From Chromatiaceae bacterium (GTDB lineage Bacteria; Pseudomonadota; Gammaproteobacteria; Chromatiales; Chromatiaceae): DNA of 32,092 nucleotides. Made by a program: the position numbers and the translations under genes. Below, one piece after another: positions 1 to 6,927 of the stretch. The notes beneath the pieces were generated by a model that worked only from the letters and a program-made list of their open reading frames with translations, ran no database searches and was not told the DNA's origin. Within the stretch, counting starts at the first letter, position 1. Every line of letters starts with the position of its first letter. The stretch is from the NCBI GenBank assembly GCA_020851955.1, contig JADZBU010000184.1, positions 1 through 32,092 of the forward strand, in the 5' to 3' direction.

Positions 1-83
1 AACGATAATCCATCCTGACGGACCCTCACCGCTGCACTTGGGGTCGTTCAAAATACCAGCGTGAGGGCTTCAGATGAAATCTG

Positions 84-106
84 CCCGCCTGAAAGGCGGG
101 GGTTTT
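84..106 (+). terminator. Rho-independent terminator-like hairpin
   Basis: A perfect 6-bp GC stem (CCCGCC / GGCGGG) with loop TGAAA is followed by GG and TTTT on the plus strand. A second small hairpin, CAGAT-gaa-ATCTG, lies directly before it at 71-83. The T-run places it as a terminator for a rightward gene lying left of the window. It could also serve the leftward dynamin operon weakly, because the stem is symmetrical, but no good T-run follows on that strand. Hairpins of this kind also occur at the ends of IS200/IS605-type elements, so it may mark an element end; no transposase is visible. Confidence 0.5.
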
Positions 107-181
107 AACCTTTCATATGGAAATAAAGAACCTTTAGAAAACAGACCCTTTCTCGCATTGTCAGTGCTACAGGAATTCTCA

Positions 182-1771
182 TCATACAACCTCCATGAGT
201 TCGAGCGACCGAGATAGTCTCGTAGCGGCTTCAGCCAAGTCGCGATCTAGTTTTTTCAAAACCAATCCCAATGACTCATCAAAGACCAGATCGCGCAAAT
301 CGCATTCCAGATCTCGCTTAAGGGCGGAAGCTAAACGCGTGGATATCGCACTTGAAAAATCACCCAATTGGCCGCGAACGGCACAGCAAAAAAGGTTCAT
401 AAGTTCCGTTGCTTCCACGGTAGCCCTTGGAAGGATCATGACATCATCAAGACTTGATCTTTTAAGCTCAAGGTATTCGATAAGCATTGAAAGCTTTCTG
501 CGCTTTTCGTTGTGTTGGTCTGTAATCGACGAAGCCAAGTGAGTCAAGGAAAGTTGAAGTTTTTCAGAAAAGTCAATATAAACCCCGCCGATCAATTTAG
601 CATAGGCCACTTCAAAGGAACTAGTCCGCTGATACAGGTCCATCATCAGCAATTCACGGACGAAACGATTCGCGGAAGGGACCTTTGAATTGCATAATTG
701 AGATGCGCGTTCACAATGCTTAACCAACTCTACCGATATCTCCCGTATATCGGCGTCAAGAGCGTCGAGCGCGATAGGGACATGGGCCGCCAGGACGGTA
801 TCCACAATACTGAGATCCCTGACGACCCCAAGTTTCCGCTGCATGATGTCATGCTGCGCTTGCTCCTGGTGAACCGAATCCCGCAGTTTCTCCCACTGGT
901 TTGAGATGAGATCAATGGATATCGCGATATCTTCGTCAAGCACGGTTCGGTCGAAGCGCGAAAGAAAACGCTGAAACATACCATCCCAAAAGGGTAGTTC
1001 GGTTTTACATGAGATCAAATAGATCTCATCGGAATAGAACAGATCAATGAAACCATTATCAGACAGGTGCTGCCTGACTTCGACCTCGGTTTGTTGGTAG
1101 GCTTCCGTGCCGGAGACATGGACATCGGTCTTGTTGATGATCAGATAGATGCGTGGGTTATGAGGACGAATCTGTTTGACTCTATCAAATTCAGTCTGTT
1201 TCGCCAATTGGGTGTAGTCGGATAGCCAGACGATGAGATGTGCGTCGCACAACGCATTCATCGTTTTTTCGTCCATTACGGCATCATGGTTGAAGCCCGG
1301 CGTGTCCAGCAAGGTAAACTTTTTCAAAAGCGGATTGTCGACAAAAACGCGGACCTCACGAATGTCACCAACCTCCTTCTGATAGCCTCCATCATTGATC
1401 TTCTTGGCATTCTGAATCTTCTTCAATCCATCATACCCATTTTCCTCCCGGATAACTCGCTGGTTCTCGTGGACATACTCAATCTCGATGCGGGGAGTCT
1501 CTCCATATAGGACGCGAGTTATAGTAGCGGTTTTTGGCGAAACCGCTACCGGAAGAGCATCAATACCCAACAATCGATTGATAAAGGTCGATTTACCCGC
1601 GCTAAATTCTCCCATCACGGCGAGGGTGATGGGTATGGAGGCAATTTCTCGAATGCGATTAAGGTGCCATGCGACCGCGGGATGATGGTTACCAATCAAA
1701 GTCTCGATTTTACGGGCGGTTTTGACTTGCCCGCGATCATCAAATATAGCTTTCTTGTCAAGATTACTCAT
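182..1771 (-). CDS. Dynamin-like GTPase without membrane paddle (third gene of tandem dynamin operon)
   Basis: Predicted large GTPase of the bacterial dynamin family, 529 aa. The G1 P-loop GEFSAGKS is at about residues 54-61, a G2-type threonine lies in SPKTATIT (about 78-85), G3 DTPG is at 156-159 and canonical G4 NKTD at 213-216, so this is the only one of the three paralogues with an intact NKxD. The C-terminal half is charged and helical and shows no long hydrophobic stretch, unlike its two neighbours, so it may be a soluble partner. Its ATG overlaps the TGA of the upstream gene (ATGA), implying translational coupling. Base composition is AT-richer than the core genes to the right. The three-gene layout recalls LeoABC of enterotoxigenic E. 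coli; orthology is not claimed. Membrane remodelling is inferred from the family only. Confidence 0.85.
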   Translation of the reverse strand: MSNLDKKAIFDDRGQVKTARKIETLIGNHHPAVAWHLNRIREIASIPITLAVMGEFSAGKSTFINRLLGIDALPVAVSPKTATITRVLYGETPRIEIEYVHENQRVIREENGYDGLKKIQNAKKINDGGYQKEVGDIREVRVFVDNPLLKKFTLLDTPGFNHDAVMDEKTMNALCDAHLIVWLSDYTQLAKQTEFDRVKQIRPHNPRIYLIINKTDVHVSGTEAYQQTEVEVRQHLSDNGFIDLFYSDEIYLISCKTELPFWDGMFQRFLSRFDRTVLDEDIAISIDLISNQWEKLRDSVHQEQAQHDIMQRKLGVVRDLSIVDTVLAAHVPIALDALDADIREISVELVKHCERASQLCNSKVPSANRFVRELLMMDLYQRTSSFEVAYAKLIGGVYIDFSEKLQLSLTHLASSITDQHNEKRRKLSMLIEYLELKRSSLDDVMILPRATVEATELMNLFCCAVRGQLGDFSSAISTRLASALKRDLECDLRDLVFDESLGLVLKKLDRDLAEAATRLSRSLELMEVV

Positions 1772-3642
1772 GGGTTTACCGCGAGTTTGAGGCCAACAAG
1801 AGCCCGTTTGACCGCTACAACATCAGATTCCTGGCCGGTCAGAGACATAAGCTTCTCAAGTTCCTGGCGCTTTTGTTCGTAGAATGATTGAACCTCACAA
1901 TCGACATTTTGGCAAATCTCGTCGAGACGAATTTCTTGGTTCGACTCTAGTTTCGACAAAACATCCATCTTGCTTAACTGAATTTTCGCGATCACATCTT
2001 CCTCAACCTCACCGATTGCACCGCTGGTCTTGCTTGACGAGTATTGGCGGAGGGCGAGATATATCCCGGCTCCAACAGCCGCAATGGCAAGTGCGGGAAC
2101 TCCGACAGTCAAGATTGCTGTTGGAGCACCACCAGTTATCAAAGTTCCTAAACCAAAAGACCAAGATGCACCAGATATAGCAGCAGTATGGGCACTGGCG
2201 CCAATAAAAGTAGCTAAGCCCGCCAAGCCCAAGCCCGCAGAAGCAACCTGCCCTGTTTGGATCATGGTGAGATCATTTCCGACATCGTTCCTACCCAAAT
2301 CCGTAAAGTAGTCCTGCCAGTCCAGCGTTTTTCTGGAAGGTATCCGCAAGAGCCCCTTCTGCTCTTCGATACGGGCGCGGATACTGTTCAGAAAACTTGC
2401 CTCGATTTGAGTCAACTCCTGCACTAGACGACGCTGAAAATAGCTCAACTTCGCACTCAAACGTCTTTTCACCAAGGCATCATCATTCCGTTCGAACCGC
2501 AGATTTTCTAATTCCGTTTGCAACAGGCCGATATTTTGATCAAAAATTATCGAAATCTGATCGCGAAGAGTTTCGATCTCAGGCCGTAGATGTCGTTTTA
2601 GCCTCGCAACGAAATCCTCCCTCGCCAGCCGATATTCCTCGACCTCGGCGGCCAGTTGTTGCCGACGTTCCTGGCGCGACTTGAGATCCTCGTTGAGGAT
2701 CTCCGCACGTTCCTCGATGACGTCCAGATATTGATCGACGTAGGTGTTGAAACGCTGAATCTTGTAGGACAGAACATCCTGCCCCTTCTTGGAAGCCAGA
2801 TAGTCCCAGATGCGCTCCTGTACTAGAGCTTGATTCTCACCCGTCTTAGCCGAGACCGGGATTAAATCAGGCCTGGCTAATTTAACTTCAGGATCAAGCT
2901 TATCTCGCAGAATGGCAAGGGATCGGTCGAGTTCCTCTCCAACATATTCCAACAGGTCATCGCGCTCGGATTGCTCGATCAGATCCCAGTAGTTGAGGAG
3001 CAAAAAGAGCTTGTCGAGGTCTTCCCGAGCAAGGATGGTTTCTTCTATAAATTCCTTTTGATAGCGAGTCCATGCCTGTTGGGCATTCAGGAAGTAGAGG
3101 ATGGCGTCGGCCTGATGGAGGTAATCGAGAGTCACCTTCATCCGCAGGATATCCGGATCGTTAAGACCCGGGGAATCGACCACTTCCAGGCCTTCCGATA
3201 GGACCGGTGACGGGACCTCGATGAGGACCCGGTCAACTCCCTCAATCTCCGAACCATCGGCGGCTACGGCGTTATCAATACGTTGTTTGACATCCTCGTC
3301 GATGATCTCAGCCGTGCCATCTCTTTTGAGTAGGGTAGCGCGTAATGTACTCCCAAAGCGTATGGTCGTCAGGCGGGTAGTAGTTGGCCGCGCGCGGGCG
3401 GGAAGGATATCGCCTTGAAGTAAAAACTTATTGATAAATGTCGTTTTTCCAGAGCTGAAGTCTCCTACGCACAGCACATGAAATTTGAGATCGTTTAGAA
3501 CCTGTTGCGCCAAGGAGTCTAGTTGGTTGACATGCAACCCATCGAAATGTCGCTCGACGAGGGTCTTGAGTTGCGCGATGGCATTCGAAAGGCTATCGCG
3601 ACGCTCTCTGAAAACGGACAGAGAAGGTCCTATGTTACTCAT
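1768..3642 (-). CDS. Dynamin-like GTPase with hydrophobic paddle region (second gene of tandem dynamin operon)
   Basis: 624-aa dynamin-like protein. P-loop GDFSSGKT is at about 60-67, the G2 region RPTTTRLTT at about 85-93, G3 DSPG at 156-159, the G4 position reads NYWD (217-220) rather than NKxD, and G5 is VSAKTG (about 263-268). A long charged helical region (about 295-430) matches the stalk/bundle of dynamins. A hydrophobic, glycine/alanine-rich stretch at about 465-533 looks like a membrane-inserting paddle or hairpin of two segments, followed by a charged C-terminal helix. It overlaps both neighbours by 4 bp (ATGA), so the three genes are one transcript. Length and domain order match the reconstructed upstream paralogue (about 625 codons), pointing to an ancient duplication. 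Likely acts at the inner membrane; biological role unknown. Confidence 0.87.
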   Translation of the reverse strand: MSNIGPSLSVFRERRDSLSNAIAQLKTLVERHFDGLHVNQLDSLAQQVLNDLKFHVLCVGDFSSGKTTFINKFLLQGDILPARARPTTTRLTTIRFGSTLRATLLKRDGTAEIIDEDVKQRIDNAVAADGSEIEGVDRVLIEVPSPVLSEGLEVVDSPGLNDPDILRMKVTLDYLHQADAILYFLNAQQAWTRYQKEFIEETILAREDLDKLFLLLNYWDLIEQSERDDLLEYVGEELDRSLAILRDKLDPEVKLARPDLIPVSAKTGENQALVQERIWDYLASKKGQDVLSYKIQRFNTYVDQYLDVIEERAEILNEDLKSRQERRQQLAAEVEEYRLAREDFVARLKRHLRPEIETLRDQISIIFDQNIGLLQTELENLRFERNDDALVKRRLSAKLSYFQRRLVQELTQIEASFLNSIRARIEEQKGLLRIPSRKTLDWQDYFTDLGRNDVGNDLTMIQTGQVASAGLGLAGLATFIGASAHTAAISGASWSFGLGTLITGGAPTAILTVGVPALAIAAVGAGIYLALRQYSSSKTSGAIGEVEEDVIAKIQLSKMDVLSKLESNQEIRLDEICQNVDCEVQSFYEQKRQELEKLMSLTGQESDVVAVKRALVGLKLAVNP

Positions 3643-4787
3643 GACTTGACTCCAATAAGATTCTGTTTTTTAAACAGTTTCAGCATGTCGTCTCGCATGG
3701 CAACGATATACTCCCGCTCCGCATCCAGGACCTTGCGATCATTCACCGTGCGATTCCGATCCGTAAGTTGGCGCTGCTCGATTTCCGCCTTCTGCGGAAA
3801 CTTGCTTTCAATATAGCCTTGAACCATGGTGTCAACATTGAGTGATGACTCTATGTCCGTGATGATGGTGCGCTTAATCTCATCAATATGTCCCGCAAGC
3901 TCCCGGCCATACTTTGCTTTATCCCTCGAGCCCATGGTCTTGGCCAATGGATCCTTAATCCCCTGATAGGAGAGCATCGCGCCTTTGACACCAACTGATA
4001 GCAACCCGGTGAGTCCGCTAAAACCGGCCTTGGCGGCACCTAAAAAAGCTCCGCCAATAGGAGGGTTGTATATGGCTAGGGCGATGCCCGCAGTTCCGAG
4101 CAAGCCGATGCTGCCGAATACCCAAGGCAGTATGGTGGTCGCAGCAACGTATCCCAAGGCTGTTGCTCCGGATGCTGCTATCAGTGACGAGGAGTCGAAA
4201 CCCTTATGATATCCAGAGATTTTCTTCAAGGTCTTATCAAGAGCAGGGCTGATATCCTTATCAACCTGACTTGATATATTATCAAGAGCTGTCCAGAGTT
4301 TTTTCGTATTCTGTTCGACAGCATCCTCCACCTGTTTCCTGATCAGTTTTTGTATCAAATCTGATTGTTCAAGATCATTGTCGGACATGTTAGCGACGGC
4401 CTCGAGGGTCTCGCGCTTGATTTCCTCGAAACTGGAATTCAATCCATCGACCAAGATGCGAAGTTGCTTTCGTAGATCACCGCGAAGCTCATCCATGCGA
4501 ACCTGGACCTCTCCGCGAAATGCGTGGATATCGGAATCAATGCAAATCAATTGCTGCTGGTTGTTCTGTTGCATGTCCGTGGCCAAATCAAGCGCCATGG
4601 TCAGTTTGTCAAAAGTGGGCTGCAGACAACGCGTCATCTCGCTGAGCACAGCCGCCGATTCCAAGTCCTCGCGCCGTTTCGTCGCAAAATCGGTGATCAT
4701 ATTGACCAAGTGAGTGTGGCGTTTCCAGGCATCTTCCTGTTCCGCGCCTTGAATCCCACACACGAGGGACTCTTTAGCGGAATACAT
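3639..4787 (-). CDS. C-terminal part of an amber-interrupted dynamin-like protein (G5, stalk and paddle)
   Basis: This 382-aa frame begins at ATG 4787 with MYSAKES, the G5 (SAK) motif of a dynamin GTPase domain, so it is not a natural protein start. It lies in the same reading frame as the GTPase fragment 4806-5516, separated by one TAG plus six sense codons. It carries a long helical region (about 20-195), a hydrophobic paddle-like stretch (about 201-270) and a charged C-terminal helix. A GAGGGA sequence 10 nt before the ATG could allow re-initiation, so a separate polypeptide is possible. The intact downstream frame means the stop is either recent, read through, or part of a genuine split gene. 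Its TGA overlaps the start of the next dynamin gene. Annotated as CDS because the frame is open, but it may be a pseudogene half. Confidence 0.7.
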   Translation of the reverse strand: MYSAKESLVCGIQGAEQEDAWKRHTHLVNMITDFATKRREDLESAAVLSEMTRCLQPTFDKLTMALDLATDMQQNNQQQLICIDSDIHAFRGEVQVRMDELRGDLRKQLRILVDGLNSSFEEIKRETLEAVANMSDNDLEQSDLIQKLIRKQVEDAVEQNTKKLWTALDNISSQVDKDISPALDKTLKKISGYHKGFDSSSLIAASGATALGYVAATTILPWVFGSIGLLGTAGIALAIYNPPIGGAFLGAAKAGFSGLTGLLSVGVKGAMLSYQGIKDPLAKTMGSRDKAKYGRELAGHIDEIKRTIITDIESSLNVDTMVQGYIESKFPQKAEIEQRQLTDRNRTVNDRKVLDAEREYIVAMRDDMLKLFKKQNLIGVKS

Positions 4788-4805
4788 AAAGACGCGTCCC
4801 TCAAT

Positions 4806-4808
4806 CTA
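4806..4808 (-). other. In-frame amber codon splitting the first dynamin-like gene
   Basis: On the minus strand the frame reads GTT GAG TGG CCC CGT GCC TAG ATT GAG GGA CGC GTC TTT ATG TAT TCC. The codons after TAG stay in frame and lead straight into the SAK (G5) motif. Replacing TAG by a sense codon gives a protein of about 625 aa with all parts of a dynamin in the usual order, close to the 624 aa of the next gene. The most economical ancestral codons are CAG, AAG or TGG; which one cannot be decided here. Confidence 0.9.
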
Positions 4809-5516
4809 GGCACGGGGCCACTCAACGAGGTTGGCAATCCCCCGTACGACATAGGCTTTCAATTCCTTGGCCTCGTTCGGATTAGTGAGATTGTCGCTGA
4901 AATTGATGACAAAAAAGAATTTATCCAGATCTTTTTTCAGGACAAGCTTTTTGATAAATTCTGTCTCGGTCTGTTTCAGCGCGTTATCCGCCCGCATGAG
5001 AAACACAATAATGTCGGATTCTCCAAGTAGGTCAAAAATGACCTCCTCGCTCAGCATCGCCGGGTCGTTGACCCCAGGGGTGTCGAACAGAGTGAAGCGG
5101 TCCATCGGCGTAGGGATGCGAGTCCGGATAAGCAATCTTGTATCGGATTCCTTGGCAAGCGTGGAAATCGCCTCTTTGGTCAAGGGCCGCGCCGAGTTTG
5201 GCTGATTCTCGATGACCACACTCTCGGTCTCGTTGTCATGCTCGATCTGCATGACCTGGTTCGTCGTGGGCCTATAGGCGGCGGGGAGAATATCCTTGCG
5301 TAGGATCGCGTTGATAAAGGTGGATTTGCCCGAGGAGAATTCTCCAATAATGGAAACGCGTAATTGGATGCCATCAACTTGCTGAGCAAGAGCATTGAGT
5401 GAAGAACGGTCAGTCGCCAGCTCAAGCTGATTGTAGAAATCGTGCTTGCCATAGGCATCATGAATAGCGTTCAGCCGATCAATTTTATCGAAAACCGTCG
5501 CGAATAATCGGGCCAT
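4806..5516 (-). CDS. N-terminal GTPase domain of an amber-interrupted dynamin-like protein
   Basis: 236-aa fragment with most of a dynamin GTPase domain: P-loop GEFSSGKS at 58-65, G2 threonines in YRPTTNQ (about 81-87), G3 DTPG at 145-148, and a G4 position reading NFSD (205-208) instead of NKxD. It stops at TAG just before the G5 motif, which is encoded in the same frame downstream, so alone it lacks the nucleotide-base-contacting G5 loop and all of the stalk and membrane parts. The start is supported by GGAG 8 nt upstream. It is the first gene of the leftward operon. Alone it would probably be unstable or inactive; it may work if the amber is suppressed or if the two halves associate. A sequencing error is also possible. 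Confidence 0.75.
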   Translation of the reverse strand: MARLFATVFDKIDRLNAIHDAYGKHDFYNQLELATDRSSLNALAQQVDGIQLRVSIIGEFSSGKSTFINAILRKDILPAAYRPTTNQVMQIEHDNETESVVIENQPNSARPLTKEAISTLAKESDTRLLIRTRIPTPMDRFTLFDTPGVNDPAMLSEEVIFDLLGESDIIVFLMRADNALKQTETEFIKKLVLKKDLDKFFFVINFSDNLTNPNEAKELKAYVVRGIANLVEWPRA

Positions 5517-5881
5517 CGAAATATCTCCATGCTTTTAAGGGATAGTTTACGGGGAAAAGACCCATGTCAGGTCACCCAGGCCCTGGGCCAACCTGGTTGA
5601 CGCCTGGCTTTGGCGTCTTTTGCTTTCAAGGACCAAACATCGGACCGGCGCAAAGGATACCACCAGGCTGCATCTTCCAATAGTTGCCAATGCTTCAGCC
5701 CGGGCGGATGGCGTAGGAGGTCCCCCAGCCATGCCATGAGACGGCATTCGTGGAACCCTCCCAAGGCTTTGCGGTACCCCCAATGCCAAAACAACTTGCG
5801 ATGGCCTGGAACTGGCCTTACTTTGCCCATCACGCCAACGGCACCCTTCCCCCAACCACAAATTAGCCTGATACCAACGCC
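5517..5881. other. Gene-poor, structured junction between dynamin operon and core genes
   Basis: 365 bp between divergent genes with no convincing gene. It holds the promoter of the leftward operon somewhere near 5540-5570 (a CTGACA box at 5565-5570 with TAAACT at 5544-5549, spacing 15, is a weak candidate), nested palindromes around 5576-5596 (GGCCCTGGGCC and CCAGG...CCTGG), and a terminator-like hairpin at 5599-5621. A tryptophan-rich minus-strand frame (5567-5830, 87 codons) crosses it; it lacks a good ribosome site. Composition changes from AT-richer (left) to GC-rich (right) across this stretch, as expected at the edge of an inserted segment. Confidence 0.5.
5599..5626 (+). terminator. 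Rho-independent terminator-like hairpin in plus orientation
   Basis: Stem GACGCC / GGCGTC with loop TGGCTTT is followed by TTTTGCTTT on the plus strand. This is a good terminator shape, yet no rightward gene ends here: the DNA to the left is the antisense strand of the dynamin operon. It may be a leftover from an older gene arrangement or may block antisense transcription into moxR. Confidence 0.45.
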
Positions 5882-6925
5882 ATGCGCCCTGCCCACTTGA
5901 TTCGCGTCCTCGATCGGGAATTCACCAGTACCCGCCAGGGTCATCACACCCCCGTCATGCTCTGGGGCCCGCCCGGGGTCGGTAAGTCGCAAATGGTGGC
6001 CCAGATCGCCGCCCGTCACGGTACGCCCATGATCGATATCCGTCTGTCGCAAATGGAGCCCAGCGACCTGCGCGGCATCCCGTTTCGCGTCGGCAACAAG
6101 GTCGAGTGGGCGATCCCGGCCCTCTTGCCCAACCTCGAATATCATGGCGCCAGTGGCATCCTCTTCCTGGACGAGATCACCTCGGCCCCCCCGGCGGTGT
6201 CCGCCGCCGCCTATCAATTGATCCTGGACCGCCGCCTGGGTGAATACGAGGTGCCGGAGCACTGGGCTATCTTCGCCGCTGGCAACCGCCAGGGCGACCG
6301 GGGCGTCACCTATACCATGCCGGCCCCCCTGGCCAACCGCTTCTCCCATTTCGAGGTGGACACTCACCTGGATGATTGGGTGGCCTGGGCCTATGCCCAC
6401 GAAATCGACGAGCGCGTCATCGCCTTCCTGCGCTTCCGCCCGGAATTGCTGTTCGACTTCGACCCCACCCACAACCCCATCGCCTTCCCCACGCCCCGCT
6501 CCTGGGAATTCGCCCACCGCGGGCTGCGTAAATTCGAGGACGACCCCGATCTGCTGCAGGGCGCCCTTCAGGGCTGCGTCGGCCCGGCGGCGGGTATCGA
6601 GCTGAACGCCTTCATCAACAGTCTGGACCGGATGCCGGACCTGGATGCCATCCTGCGCGGGGAGGAGGTGCCGGTGCCACGCGAAATCGACCTCCAGTAC
6701 GCCGTCGCCGCCGCCCTGGTGGGCCGCGCCATTCGCGCCCAGGCCGAGCCCGACGGCGCCGCGAAGATCGGCCATATCCTGGCCTACGCCGGGCGCTTCC
6801 CCCAACGGGAAATGGGCGTCATGCTGGTCTCCGACCTGCACCGCGCCATTGGCAACCGGCTGTTCGAGGCACCGGCCTTTGGCAACTGGGCCCAGTCCAT
6901 TTCCGACCTCATGCTCTACGCCTGA
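5882..6925 (+). CDS. MoxR-family AAA+ ATPase
   Basis: 347-aa AAA+ ATPase of the MoxR group, cytoplasmic chaperone-like enzymes that usually act with a VWA-domain partner to mature or activate protein complexes. Walker A GPPGVGKS is at 29-36, Walker B ILFLDE at 93-98, the sensor-1 region AAGN at 132-135, and NRFSH further on supplies the expected arginine. The downstream gene, 2 bp after the stop, encodes a DUF2201-type protein with a VWA-like MIDAS, so the two form an ATPase-partner pair. The start ATG at 5882 precedes the conserved N-terminus, but no strong Shine-Dalgarno sequence is seen. GC-rich codon use matches the core genome rather than the dynamin operon. The substrate is unknown. Confidence 0.88.
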   Translation: MRPAHLIRVLDREFTSTRQGHHTPVMLWGPPGVGKSQMVAQIAARHGTPMIDIRLSQMEPSDLRGIPFRVGNKVEWAIPALLPNLEYHGASGILFLDEITSAPPAVSAAAYQLILDRRLGEYEVPEHWAIFAAGNRQGDRGVTYTMPAPLANRFSHFEVDTHLDDWVAWAYAHEIDERVIAFLRFRPELLFDFDPTHNPIAFPTPRSWEFAHRGLRKFEDDPDLLQGALQGCVGPAAGIELNAFINSLDRMPDLDAILRGEEVPVPREIDLQYAVAAALVGRAIRAQAEPDGAAKIGHILAYAGRFPQREMGVMLVSDLHRAIGNRLFEAPAFGNWAQSISDLMLYA

Positions 6926-6927
6926 TC

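Noticed and set aside
195-542. 115-codon plus-strand ORF opposite the 529-aa dynamin-like gene
   Set aside because: Ser/Arg-rich antisense frame without a ribosome site or family pattern.
4806-4808. Selenocysteine or pyrrolysine insertion at the dynamin stop
   Set aside because: The codon is TAG, not TGA, so selenocysteine is excluded; no pyrrolysine genes are in view and this organism type is not expected to have them, so it is kept only as a check.
5567-6841. 424-codon minus-strand ORF opposite moxR
   Set aside because: Its first part is the antisense shadow of a clear AAA+ ATPase with intact motifs; only the last 87 codons lie outside it, and these lack a ribosome site.
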